Origin: Luteipulveratus flavus
GTDB lineage: Bacteria > Actinomycetota > Actinomycetes > Actinomycetales > Dermatophilaceae
Assembly (NCBI RefSeq): GCF_029439465.1
Contig: NZ_JAROAV010000028.1
Location: forward strand, 372,001 to 436,000
Reading direction: 5' to 3'
Length of the DNA: 64,000 bases
Part shown: in pieces, positions 8,602-16,940 of the stretch
Numbering within the stretch: the stretch's first letter is position 1
Layout of the letters: every line of letters starts with the position of its first letter
Translations under genes and position numbers: made by a program
Notes under the pieces: model-generated
What the model was told of the DNA's origin: nothing
Database searches by the model: none
The model's input: the letters and a program-made list of their open reading frames with translations, nothing else

Positions 8602-10181
8602 GCCAGGTAGTTGGTGTAGCGCTGGTGCAGGTACTTCAGCGCGAGCGCGTCGTCGTACAGGTGGCCGTACAGCTTGCGCTGCGCCGACATCTGCTCCAGG
8701 AGGTCCTCGATCCGGTGCAGGCGGCTGCGGACCTCGTGCTCCGGCGTCCCGTCCAGACCACGGTCGAACTGCGCGAGCTCGTGGCCGACCGGGTCGTCGT
8801 GGTCGAGCCCGGCCGCGTCGTACTGCCGGCACGTCGTGTCGAACATCGTGCGCAGCCAGGAGACGCGGTCCAGCCGCAGCTCCTCGGCCCGCTGCTGGTC
8901 GAAGACCGGCGAGTCGGGGTCCATCGGCAGCTTCTGGAGCAGCACGTACGGCAGCACCGCGCGCAGGTGGTCCAGGCCGACCTCGGCGTCGCCGCGGAAG
9001 TAGGCCATCGCCTTGCTGTACGCGATGAGCGACTGCAGCGACCGCACGGACAGGCCGGCGGTGGTCTGGGTACCGACGTCGATCAGCGCGTCGCGGCCGG
9101 AGTCGGTCTGCTGCACCAGGTGCGGGTCGACGCCCGCGAGTCGTGCCGTGTCCTTGGTGCGGTACTCGAACTGCCGCCCGCCGCGCTCGAGGAACTCCAG
9201 CTGGCCGGCGAAGAACTCCAGCCGACGCAGCACCGGTCGCGGGATCGGTACGTCGAGGACGGCGCGGTGCAGACGGTCGTGCTCGCGCTCGGTGAAGACG
9301 ATGGACTCCGGCACGGCCTCCTCCGGCCGCAACCCCCGCTCGGCCCGCGACACCAGCGCCGACAGGAACCGGTTGTTGAACGGCAGCGCCGGGACGACCA
9401 CGTCGATGCGGTCGCGCAGCGCGTCGATGACCTGGTACGTGCCACCGCCCGCGTCGTCGTTCGCGGTGAGGTACCAGGCGCTGCGCCCTGTCTCGTAGAC
9501 CTGGTCGAAGCTCTCGACGTACCCGTCGGCCAGCACGGTCAGCAGCGCGGACTGCGTACGGGTCGGGATGCGGTTGTACTCGTCGACGATCTTGACGCGC
9601 ATGCCGAGCCAGCCGCGCCAGGCGACGTCGACGTCGGCCAGCCGGTCGGCCTCGACGAGGTCGCGCGGCAGCGGCGTCCCGAACATGTCGCTGACCGTCA
9701 GCTGCGGGTGACCGTGCTGCATGGCGCGGCGCATCTCCCGCGGGGTGTAGCCGGCGAGCACGCCCATCAGCAGGGCGCTGGCCGTCTTGCCGCGCCCCGG
9801 CCCGCCCACCATGAGGCAGCGCCCGCGCACCATGAACGTCAGCAGCGGCATGAGCACGTAGCTGGAGTAGGACTGGCCGCTCGGCAGGACCAGCTCGGCC
9901 CGCGCGTCGCCGAACCGGAACCGCCGGCTCGGACCGTCCTCGAACTCCACGTCGTAGTGCGGGCTGATGATGGCGTGGTTGGTGATCCAGAAGTACGCCT
10001 GGCGCAGCTTCTCGTCCAGCGGCGGCCCCTGCTCGGCCGTACCCGCGGTGGACCCGTAGAGATCGGTCAGGTCGAGCGCGACGCCGGCGGTCGCACCCGG
10101 TCCCGGGCGCGTCGGGGCGTTGGAGACGTGACCCAGCTCGTCCTGCTCCTGTCGCATCCCGGGGATTCTGCCACCGCTCAT
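8580..10181 (-). CDS. MoxR-like AAA+ ATPase
   Basis: The 533-residue product has a Walker A loop GGPGRGKTAS near residues 126-135, Walker B KIVDEYNR near 194-201, and sensor-type WYLTANDDAGG about 40 residues later, in the order expected of MoxR AAA+ proteins. It is much longer than the usual ~330 residues, with an extra ~110-residue N-terminal region before Walker A and a long helical C-terminal region rich in LRLDR/LHRIEDLL segments. Such ATPases remodel partners together with VWA proteins, and one is encoded just downstream. The ATG at 10181 overlaps the nadR stop (ATGA). Confidence 0.8.
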   Translation of the reverse strand: MSGGRIPGMRQEQDELGHVSNAPTRPGPGATAGVALDLTDLYGSTAGTAEQGPPLDEKLRQAYFWITNHAIISPHYDVEFEDGPSRRFRFGDARAELVLPSGQSYSSYVLMPLLTFMVRGRCLMVGGPGRGKTASALLMGVLAGYTPREMRRAMQHGHPQLTVSDMFGTPLPRDLVEADRLADVDVAWRGWLGMRVKIVDEYNRIPTRTQSALLTVLADGYVESFDQVYETGRSAWYLTANDDAGGGTYQVIDALRDRIDVVVPALPFNNRFLSALVSRAERGLRPEEAVPESIVFTEREHDRLHRAVLDVPIPRPVLRRLEFFAGQLEFLERGGRQFEYRTKDTARLAGVDPHLVQQTDSGRDALIDVGTQTTAGLSVRSLQSLIAYSKAMAYFRGDAEVGLDHLRAVLPYVLLQKLPMDPDSPVFDQQRAEELRLDRVSWLRTMFDTTCRQYDAAGLDHDDPVGHELAQFDRGLDGTPEHEVRSRLHRIEDLLEQMSAQRKLYGHLYDDALALKYLHQRYTNYLAWLRWSG

Positions 10182-11203
10182 CCCAGCGGGTCCTTCAGCG
10201 ACCAGCCCGCGGCGACCAGCGCGTCGACCGCGGCCACGGCGGCGCCCATCCGCTCGGCGTGCGACCCGCGTACCTCCTGCCACGGCACCGCCTGTGCGGC
10301 CAGGACCTCGCGGAACCGCTCCTGCATCCAGCCGCGTACGTGCTCACCATCGCGCATCCCGTCCTGGACGAACGGGATCTCGTCACCGGTGAGCAGGTAC
10401 AGGTCGGGGGTACGGCGACCGGCGGCGTACGCCTCCACGCTCGCCGAGCGCGACCCGACGTAGCGCTCGTGCCACAGCGTCGTCGCGAGCGCGTCGGTGT
10501 CGCAGACGATCAGCGGCCGCGGCGCGGTCGCTGCGGCTCGGTCCTCCTGCGCGGACTGCTCGCGCGCGACGAGGTCGAACTCGCCCGTGTGCCAGGGCGC
10601 TTCGGGCCCGCCGGCGCGCAGCAGGGTCCACTCCCGACCGAACTCCGGCACCCACGTCGTGCCGTAGTGCTCCGCGAGGGCGCGGGAGAGGGTGGTGGTC
10701 CCGGTGGACTCCGCGCCGACGACCACGACGCGACGGGCGAACGACGCGCGCACCGGGGCGGAGAGCGCCCACCAGTGGCCGGCGACGTCGGCCCGGACCG
10801 CGGTACCCGACACCGGCGTAGCCACCCTCCCCGGGTCGCACTGCATCCACTGCGCATCGAGCCGACGGGCCAGCTCGGCGCCGTACGCGTCGCTGGTGAG
10901 GACGGCGTCGACCGGGGCGTCCAGCAGCGCCTCGATGACCGTCATGTGCTGGTCCCAGGCGGCGGCCGAGTCGAAGTCGACCTCGCCCTCGTCGTAGGCC
11001 CCCACCACGCGGACGGTCGGGTGCTCGGCCCGGACCCAGGCCATCCGCTCCTCCAGCGGGATCGACTCGACCTGCGAGGCGTGCACCTGGACGGTGACCC
11101 GCTCGCACACCGCCGTCGCCTGGCGGATCAGGGCCTGGTGGCCGGCGTGCAGTGGGTACAACTTGCCGAGGACGAGCCCGTGCCCGAACGCAGGGGCGCT
11201 CAT
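10178..11203 (-). CDS. nadR: NadR-like bifunctional NMN adenylyltransferase / ribosylnicotinamide kinase
   Basis: The 341-residue product begins with a nucleotidyltransferase domain (GKLYPLHAGHQALI, holding the HxGH ATP motif at about residues 18-21, and VSGTAVRADV near 132) followed by a P-loop kinase domain (VVVGAESTGTTTLSRAL near 156-172). This is the architecture of NadR, which phosphorylates nicotinamide riboside and adenylates NMN to NAD. The N-terminal repressor HTH of enterobacterial NadR is absent. The Walker A Lys is replaced by Thr (STGTTT rather than STGKTT). It is coupled by ATGA overlaps to pnuC upstream and the AAA+ gene downstream. Confidence 0.9.
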   Translation of the reverse strand: MSAPAFGHGLVLGKLYPLHAGHQALIRQATAVCERVTVQVHASQVESIPLEERMAWVRAEHPTVRVVGAYDEGEVDFDSAAAWDQHMTVIEALLDAPVDAVLTSDAYGAELARRLDAQWMQCDPGRVATPVSGTAVRADVAGHWWALSAPVRASFARRVVVVGAESTGTTTLSRALAEHYGTTWVPEFGREWTLLRAGGPEAPWHTGEFDLVAREQSAQEDRAAATAPRPLIVCDTDALATTLWHERYVGSRSASVEAYAAGRRTPDLYLLTGDEIPFVQDGMRDGEHVRGWMQERFREVLAAQAVPWQEVRGSHAERMGAAVAAVDALVAAGWSLKDPLG

Positions 11204-11799
11204 GCCTGCGCTCCGACGGGTACCGGCTCGTGCGGGCTCGTCGCGTCGGCAGCCACCCGGCGCCACTGCACCAGCCCGAGCGTCGCCAGCCCGAGGAAGC
11301 CCAGGTACAGCACCGCGGTCAGGGCCAGGTCCTTGTGCAGGTACAGCGGGACGTAGATCAGGTCCGCGACGATCCACAGCACCCAGCTGCCGACCCACTT
11401 GCGGTTGAGCATCAGCTGGGCGACCAGGCTCAGCGACGTCGTGAGCGCGTCCCAGATCGCGACGTCGGAGTCGGTGTGCCGGGTCAGCAGGATCCAGATG
11501 ACCGCGGTGCCCGCCGCCGTCAGCGCCACCGCCGCCGGCCATCCCCAGGCCGGCGTCGGGCGGACGGCGAGCGGCTCGTGCCGCGGGCCACCACGCAGCC
11601 ACCAGTACCAGCCCAGCGCACCCAGCAGGAGGTAGACGACCTGCAACGCCGCGTCGCCGTACAGCCCGGCGCCCACGAAGAGGACGACGAACAGGACGTT
11701 GTTGGCGATGCCGACGGGGAAGTTCCAGATGTTGCGGCGCACGACGAGCCACACGCACACCGCGCCGGAGACGAACCCGGCGACCTCGGTCCACGACAT
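11200..11799 (-). CDS. pnuC: PnuC nicotinamide riboside transporter
   Basis: The 199-residue product is a polytopic membrane protein (about six or seven hydrophobic helices) with the family signature RRNIWNFPVGIANNVLF and the Trp-rich LGALGWYWWLRGG segment. PnuC proteins move nicotinamide riboside into the cell by facilitated diffusion, driven by intracellular phosphorylation. The kinase is the NadR encoded immediately downstream, its start overlapping the pnuC stop by 4 nt. Together they form an NAD salvage pair. The flavin reductase stop lies 3 bp upstream. Confidence 0.92.
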   Translation of the reverse strand: MSWTEVAGFVSGAVCVWLVVRRNIWNFPVGIANNVLFVVLFVGAGLYGDAALQVVYLLLGALGWYWWLRGGPRHEPLAVRPTPAWGWPAAVALTAAGTAVIWILLTRHTDSDVAIWDALTTSLSLVAQLMLNRKWVGSWVLWIVADLIYVPLYLHKDLALTAVLYLGFLGLATLGLVQWRRVAADATSPHEPVPVGAQA

Positions 11800-11802
11800 C
11801 GG

Positions 11803-12438
11803 CTACTGCGCCTGCTGCGCCTGGCGACGCAACCGGTTCTCGTAGGGCTCGCGCGGTATGTCACGCACGTCACCGAGGCTGCCCCACTCGTCGCGACCGA
11901 GGCGGGACATCGGGCGCATCAGGTCGATCCGCGGGTGCGGCAGCCCGTCGGAGTCGTCCACGACGGACGGGTCGATGGCGATGTGCTGCACCCGCCCCAT
12001 CACGACCGTGGAGTCGCCCAGCTCGATCGTCCGCTCCAGCACGCACTCCAGCGCCACGGGTGAGTCCGCCACGCGGCTCGGGGCCACGGTCAGCGACGGC
12101 TCCCGGTCGATCCCGACCGCGTCGAACTCACTCTCCTCGCGCGGGAAGTCGGTGGCCGACTCGTTGATCAACCGCGTCAGCGACTCCGGCGCCAGGCAGA
12201 CGACGAACTCGCCGGTCTCCTCGACGTTCGCGAGGGAGTCCTTGCGCCCGACCGAGGTGAACTGCACGATCGGCGGCCGCACGCACGAGATCGTGAAGAA
12301 GGAGTGGGGGGCCAGGTTGTCGACGCCGGTCCCGGACCGCGTGGAGACCCAGGCGATCGGACGCGGGACGACGCTCGCCGTGAGCAGGCGGTACGTCACG
12401 TCGGGGTCCAGGTCGGCCACGTCGAGCTCTGTACGCAT
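11803..12438 (-). CDS. flavin reductase-like domain protein (FMN-binding split barrel)
   Basis: The 211-residue product matches the flavin-reductase-like family: VVPRPIAWVSTRSG near residues 26-39, NLAPHSFFTISCVRPPIVQF, and KDSLANVEETGEFVV. Members bind FMN and often use NAD(P)H as hydride donor, which makes its place directly ahead of the NAD-salvage pair suggestive. The ATG at 12438 has a strong Shine-Dalgarno (GGGGAGG) about 9 nt upstream on the minus strand, so it is probably the first gene of the minus-strand operon. The C-terminus is Gln/Arg-rich. Confidence 0.8.
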   Translation of the reverse strand: MRTELDVADLDPDVTYRLLTASVVPRPIAWVSTRSGTGVDNLAPHSFFTISCVRPPIVQFTSVGRKDSLANVEETGEFVVCLAPESLTRLINESATDFPREESEFDAVGIDREPSLTVAPSRVADSPVALECVLERTIELGDSTVVMGRVQHIAIDPSVVDDSDGLPHPRIDLMRPMSRLGRDEWGSLGDVRDIPREPYENRLRRQAQQAQ

Positions 12439-12494
12439 ACCCGCATCCTCCCCTGCCGTCCGCGCCGTGGGCGAGCGGTGTCGGCGTCAGCCCC

Positions 12495-12500
12495 TACGGT
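12495..12500 (+). promoter_or_regulatory. putative -10 hexamer (TACGGT) of radA
   Basis: TACGGT lies 6 nt before the radA ATG, with no ribosome binding site between them, consistent with a leaderless transcript. Confidence 0.4.
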
Positions 12501-12506
12501 CTGCGC

Positions 12507-13946
12507 ATGGCCTCCAAGACCGCGCGCACCCGTTCGACGTTCCGTTGCTCCGAGTGCGGGTGGTCGACCGTCAAGTGGGTGGGCCGGTGCGGTGAGTGCC
12601 AGGCCTGGGGCACCATCGCCGAAGCCGGTACCACCCCCGTCCGTACGGCGCCGGCCACGGTGGTCGAGCGCCCCGCCGTCCCGATCGGTCAGGTCGACGC
12701 CACCCGCGCCGCGGCCCGCTCGACCGGCGTCAGCGAGTTCGACCGGGTGCTCGGCGGTGGCCTCGTCCCCGGCGCGGTGGTGCTGGTGGCCGGCGAGCCC
12801 GGCATCGGCAAGTCGACCCTGCTGCTCGACGTCGCCGCCCGCGCCGCGCAGGAGGCGCGCCAGGTGCTGTACGTCAGTGGCGAGGAGTCCGCCGCCCAGG
12901 TCCGGCTGCGGGCCGAGCGGATCGAGGCGCTCGCGCCCTCGCTGTTCCTCGCCAGCGAGACCGACCTGGCCACGGTGCTGGCCCAGATCGACCAGGTCGA
13001 GCCGGAGCTCGTCGTGGTCGACTCGGTGCAGACCATCGCCTCCGCCGCGATCGAGGGCGCCGCCGGCAACGTCGCCCAGGTCCGCGAGGTCGCGGCGGCG
13101 ATCATCCAGCACGCCAAGGCCCGCGGCATCGCGGTGCTGCTGGTCGGCCACGTCACCAAGGACGGCTCCATCGCCGGGCCGCGCGTGCTGGAGCACCTCG
13201 TCGACGTCGTCGTCCAGTTCGAGGGCGAGCGGCACTCCCGGCTGCGGCTCGTGCGCGCGGTGAAGAACCGGTTCGGTCCCACCGACGAGGTCGGCTGCTT
13301 CGACCTGTCCGACGTCGGCATCGTCGGCCTGCCCGACCCGAGCGGGCTGTTCCTCAGCCGCCGTGACGAGCCGGTGCCGGGTACCTGCGTGACCGTCACC
13401 CTGGAGGGCCGCCGGCCGCTGGTCACCGAGGTACAGGCCCTGCTGGCTCCCTCCCCCGGCGGCTCGCCGCGCCGGACGGTGAGCGGCGTCGACAGCTCCC
13501 GGACCGCCATGATCCTGGCCGTTCTCGACCGCCGCGTCGGCGTGCCCGTGCGCCAGTCCGACTGCTACGTCTCGACGGTCGGCGGTGCCCGCCTCGCGGA
13601 GCCGGCGGCCGACCTGTCCGTCGCGCTGGCCCTGGTCAGCTCGGCGATCGAGCAGCCGCTGCCCGCCCGCACCATCGCGGTCGGCGAGGTCGGGCTCGCG
13701 GGCGAGGTACGCGCGGTCACCGGTGTCGAGCGCCGGCTCGCCGAGGCGGCCCGCATCGGCTTCACCCGGGCGATCGTCCCGCGCGGCTCGCTGGCCGACA
13801 AGCCGGCGCCGCCGTCCATGCAGGTGCTGGAGGTCAGTGACCTCGCCGCCGCGGTGGCAGCCGTCCACCCCAGTGCGCGGGACGCCGCCGCGACGCGTGG
13901 GGCGAGCGCGCCGCCGGCCGTCCCGTCCGGGCTGCACTCCGTCTGA
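12507..13946 (+). CDS. radA: DNA repair protein RadA
   Basis: The 479-residue product is full length for RadA/Sms, a RecA-like ATPase that drives branch migration of recombination intermediates. It shows the N-terminal C4 zinc finger (Cys 14, 17, 28, 31), Walker A GEPGIGKST near residues 99-107, the family-specific KNRFG motif (RAVKNRFGPTDEVG), and a C-terminal Lon-protease-like domain (VGEVGLAGEVRAV). It diverges from the flavin reductase gene across a 68-bp gap. DisA, its usual actinobacterial companion, is encoded about 6 kb downstream. Confidence 0.97.
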   Translation: MASKTARTRSTFRCSECGWSTVKWVGRCGECQAWGTIAEAGTTPVRTAPATVVERPAVPIGQVDATRAAARSTGVSEFDRVLGGGLVPGAVVLVAGEPGIGKSTLLLDVAARAAQEARQVLYVSGEESAAQVRLRAERIEALAPSLFLASETDLATVLAQIDQVEPELVVVDSVQTIASAAIEGAAGNVAQVREVAAAIIQHAKARGIAVLLVGHVTKDGSIAGPRVLEHLVDVVVQFEGERHSRLRLVRAVKNRFGPTDEVGCFDLSDVGIVGLPDPSGLFLSRRDEPVPGTCVTVTLEGRRPLVTEVQALLAPSPGGSPRRTVSGVDSSRTAMILAVLDRRVGVPVRQSDCYVSTVGGARLAEPAADLSVALALVSSAIEQPLPARTIAVGEVGLAGEVRAVTGVERRLAEAARIGFTRAIVPRGSLADKPAPPSMQVLEVSDLAAAVAAVHPSARDAAATRGASAPPAVPSGLHSV

Positions 13947-13969
13947 TCTGCGGGAGCCCATGACCGTCC

Positions 13970-14011
13970 TTGCGTTCACTTCTTGACGTCAAGAGGTCGA
14001 CGCGGCAGGCT
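13970..14011 (+). promoter_or_regulatory. ROK gene promoter with 24-bp operator element (copy 1)
   Basis: Positions 13970-13993 hold TTGCGTTCA, three bases, CTTGACG, one base, then CAA; this matches positions 15185-15208 at 20 of 24 bases. The element contains a perfect 12-bp palindrome CTTGACGTCAAG (13982-13993) overlapping a -35 hexamer TTGACG (13983-13988). CAGGCT (14006-14011) follows after 17 bp as a weak -10. The GTG start is 6 nt further on. Probably the autoregulatory site of the ROK repressor. Confidence 0.6.
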
Positions 14012-14017
14012 CACGCC

Positions 14018-15241
14018 GTGACCTCCCCCCACTCGCCCGGCTCGCAGTCGGCCCTGCGGCAGCGCAACCGCCAGTCCGTCGTGCATGCGCTGCTGGCCGG
14101 CGGCCCGGCGACGCAGGCGGAGCTCGCGCGCACCACCGGGCTGAGCAACGCGACGATCTCCAACATCGTCAAGACGCTCACCCGCGACGGGCTGGCGATC
14201 ACCGAGCCGACCACGAGCTCGGGCCGGCGCGCCCTCTCGGTCCGGCTGCACGGGTCGCGCGCCGTGGCCGCTGGCATCGACATCGGCCGTCGCCACGTCC
14301 GGGTCGTGCTCGCGAGCATGGGTTACGAGGTCATCGCCGAGGAGGCGCACGCGCTGCCCCTCGGGCACAGCGCCGACGAGGGCATGGAGGCGGCGGCAGC
14401 CCTGCTGGGGGACCTCGTCAACCGGGCCGGCATCGACCGCGGCGCCGTGATCGGAGCCGGCGTCGGGCTCCCCGGTCCCATCGAGCGCCGGTCGGGCACG
14501 GTGCTGGACGGCGCCATCCTGCCGGCCTGGATCGGCACCAGCATCCCCGAGGCGTTCGGTGAGCTGCTGGGTCTGGAGGTGCTCGTCGACAACGACGCGA
14601 ACCTCGGCGCCATGGCCGAGATCGCCTGGGGCGAGAGGCAGGACGCGACCGAGCTCATCTTCGTCAAGGTCGGTACGGGCATCGGCGCGGGCCTGGTCAT
14701 CGGCGGTCGGCTGCACTACGGCGCGCTCGGCACCGCCGGGGAGATCGGGCACACCACGGTCGACCCGCAGGGGCCGTTCTGCCGCTGCGGCAACCGCGGC
14801 TGCCTGGAGACGCTGGCGTCCACCTCCACGATGCTGGAGTCGCTCGCGCCGAGCACGAGCGGCGCAGTGAGCACGGCCGACATCGTCCGGCGCGGCCTCG
14901 CCGGTGACTCCGCCACGCTGCGCGTGCTCGACGACGCGGGCTTCGTCCTGGGCCGGGTGATGGCGAGCCTGGCCAACTTCGTCAACCCGCAGGTGATCGT
15001 CGTGGGCGGTCCGCTCTCCGCGCTCGGCGACGCCCTGCTGGAGCCGATCCGGCGCGGCCTGGTCCGGCACGCCGTACCCGTCGTCGGCGAGACCACGCAG
15101 ATCGTCATGTCCTCGCTCGGGGACCGCGCCGAGGCCCTCGGTGCCGCGTCCCTGGTGCTACGGCACGCGGGCCTCAGCCCCGCGTTGCGTTCATTGCTTG
15201 ACGGCAAACAGGTTGAAGGGTTTACTGCTCGCCAACCGTGA
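14018..15241 (+). CDS. ROK-family transcriptional repressor (NagC/XylR type)
   Basis: The 407-residue product has an N-terminal winged helix-turn-helix ([22 protein letters not shown], about residues 30-55), then an actin-like ROK domain with [15 protein letters not shown], the Asp of VDNDANLGA and the zinc motif CRCGNRGC near residues 255-262. ROK repressors sense sugars or sugar phosphates. The downstream genes encode a monosaccharide ABC transporter, so that operon is the likely target, and a shared promoter element supports this. The GTG at 14018 is preferred over upstream TTG 13970, which lies inside the operator. Confidence 0.88.
   Translation: MTSPHSPGSQSALRQRNRQSVVHALLAGGPATQAELARTTGLSNATISNIVKTLTRDGLAITEPTTSSGRRALSVRLHGSRAVAAGIDIGRRHVRVVLASMGYEVIAEEAHALPLGHSADEGMEAAAALLGDLVNRAGIDRGAVIGAGVGLPGPIERRSGTVLDGAILPAWIGTSIPEAFGELLGLEVLVDNDANLGAMAEIAWGERQDATELIFVKVGTGIGAGLVIGGRLHYGALGTAGEIGHTTVDPQGPFCRCGNRGCLETLASTSTMLESLAPSTSGAVSTADIVRRGLAGDSATLRVLDDAGFVLGRVMASLANFVNPQVIVVGGPLSALGDALLEPIRRGLVRHAVPVVGETTQIVMSSLGDRAEALGAASLVLRHAGLSPALRSLLDGKQVEGFTARQP
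15185..15226 (+). promoter_or_regulatory. sugar ABC operon promoter with 24-bp operator element (copy 2)
   Basis: Positions 15185-15208 repeat the element found upstream of the ROK gene (20 of 24 identical), here inside the last codons of that gene. TTGACG (15198-15203) and TTTACT (15221-15226) are separated by 17 bp, a good -35/-10 pair. Transcription would start near 15233, leaving a leader of about 90 nt before the ATP-binding gene, which has its own GAAGGA ribosome binding site. Confidence 0.6.
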
Positions 15242-15321
15242 TCCATCGCACAACCATCCCTGCGACCACCGCCGCCGAATCCCCCGAGGGCGGCTCACGA
15301 CTCCCCACCGAAGGACTTCAC

Positions 15322-16908
15322 ATGCAGCAGCCGGGCGCGACGTCGAAGGACGATGCGGCGTACCTCCTGCGGATGCACGCGATCACCAAGCGCTTCCCGG
15401 GCGTCCGCGCGCTCGACAACGTCAACCTCGACGTGCGCGAGGGCGAGATCCACGCCATCTGCGGTGAGAACGGCGCCGGCAAGTCGACCCTGATGAAGGT
15501 GCTCTCGGGCGTCTACCCGCACGGCACGTACGACGGCGACATCGTCTACCGCGGACAGCCGGCGGCCTTCAAGAACATCCGCGAGTCCGAGGCAGAGGGG
15601 ATCGTGATCATCCACCAGGAGCTCGCGCTCATCCCCGAGCTGTCGATCACCGAGAACATCTTCCTCGGCAACGAGCCGACTCGCCGCGGGGCGATCGACT
15701 GGCGGCGCGCGAAGGCCCAGGCCAAGGAGCTGCTGCTGCGGGTCGGTCTGCGCGAGGACCCCGACACCGCGATCAAGAACATCGGCGTCGGCAAGCAGCA
15801 GCTCGTGGAGATCGCCAAGGCCCTCAGCAAGGACGTGCAGCTGCTGATCCTGGACGAGCCGACCGCCGCTCTGAACGAGTCCGACTCCGAGCACCTGCTC
15901 GGACTGATCGCCGATCTGCGGGCCAAGGGCATCACCTCGATCCTCATCAGCCACAAGCTCAACGAGATCGAGTCCATCGCCGACTCCATCACGATCCTGC
16001 GCGACGGCCACACCATCGAGACCCTCGACGTCGGCGCCGGCGGCGTCGACGAGGACCGCATCATCAAGGGCATGGTCGGCCGGACGCTGGAGTCCCGGTT
16101 CCCCGACCACACCCCGAACATCGGCGAGGTCTTCTTCGAGGTCCAGGACTGGACGGTCCGTCACCCTCAGATCGCCGAGCGGCTGGTGTGCAAGAGCGAG
16201 AGCTTCTCGGTCCGGCGGGGCGAGATCGTCGGGTTCGCCGGCCTGATGGGCGCGGGCCGGACCGAGCTCGCCCGGTCGGTCTTCGGGCGCTCGTACGGCA
16301 CGTACGTCTCCGGCCGCATCATCAAGGACGGCAAGGAGATCCGCCTGCACAACGTGTCTCAGGCGATCGACGCCGGTCTGGGGTACCTCACCGAGGACCG
16401 CAAGAGCCTCGGGCTCAACCTGCTCGACGACATCAAGGCGACCACGGTCGCGGCGGGGCTGAAGAAGATCGCCAACCGCACCGTCGTCGACCGCCGCGAG
16501 GAGCACTCGGTCGCCGAGCGCTACCGCCGCCTGCTGCGGACGAAGGCGCCGTCGGTGGACGAGGGCGTCGCCAAGCTGTCCGGCGGCAACCAGCAGAAGG
16601 TCGTGCTGTCCAAGTGGATGTTCACCGACCCCGACCTGCTGATCCTCGACGAGCCCACCCGAGGGATCGACGTCGGTGCGAAGTACGAGATCTACGGGAT
16701 CATCCAGGCGCTGGCCGACCAGGGCAAGGGCGTCATCGTGATCTCCTCCGAGCTGCCCGAGCTGCTCGGCCTCTCCGACCGGATCTACACGATCTTCGAG
16801 GGCCGTGTCACCGGTGAGCTCACCCGCGAGGAGGCCGATCAGGAGCGCCTCATCCGCCTGATGACCACAGCTCCGGCGACCCAGCGCGCCGGCTCCACTC
16901 CCGCCTGA
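15322..16908 (+). CDS. mmsA: multiple-monosaccharide ABC transporter, ATP-binding protein (GguA/MmsA type)
   Basis: The 528-residue product has two fused ABC ATPase domains, the pattern of monosaccharide importers (RbsA/XylG/GguA). Domain 1 has Walker [10 protein letters not shown] and [11 protein letters not shown]; domain 2 has a degenerate P-loop [13 protein letters not shown], the signature LSGGNQQK and [11 protein letters not shown]. It energises uptake of sugars through the permease encoded next. The ATG at 15322 is chosen because GAAGGA lies 7 nt upstream and the ABC fold begins at once; an earlier in-frame GTG (15238) lies next to the predicted transcription start. First gene of the operon. 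Confidence 0.93.
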   Translation: MQQPGATSKDDAAYLLRMHAITKRFPGVRALDNVNLDVREGEIHAICGENGAGKSTLMKVLSGVYPHGTYDGDIVYRGQPAAFKNIRESEAEGIVIIHQELALIPELSITENIFLGNEPTRRGAIDWRRAKAQAKELLLRVGLREDPDTAIKNIGVGKQQLVEIAKALSKDVQLLILDEPTAALNESDSEHLLGLIADLRAKGITSILISHKLNEIESIADSITILRDGHTIETLDVGAGGVDEDRIIKGMVGRTLESRFPDHTPNIGEVFFEVQDWTVRHPQIAERLVCKSESFSVRRGEIVGFAGLMGAGRTELARSVFGRSYGTYVSGRIIKDGKEIRLHNVSQAIDAGLGYLTEDRKSLGLNLLDDIKATTVAAGLKKIANRTVVDRREEHSVAERYRRLLRTKAPSVDEGVAKLSGGNQQKVVLSKWMFTDPDLLILDEPTRGIDVGAKYEIYGIIQALADQGKGVIVISSELPELLGLSDRIYTIFEGRVTGELTREEADQERLIRLMTTAPATQRAGSTPA

Positions 16909-16940
16909 CCGGCCGAGAAGACGAAGGAACGGAAACCCTC

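Noticed and set aside
13970-14017. Earlier TTG start for the ROK gene
   Set aside because: It lies in the palindromic operator and -35 region; GTG 14018 fits the HTH and spacing better.
15238-15321. GTG start extending the sugar ATPase by 28 residues
   Set aside because: The extension is unlike any ABC N-terminus, and ATG 15322 has its own GAAGGA.
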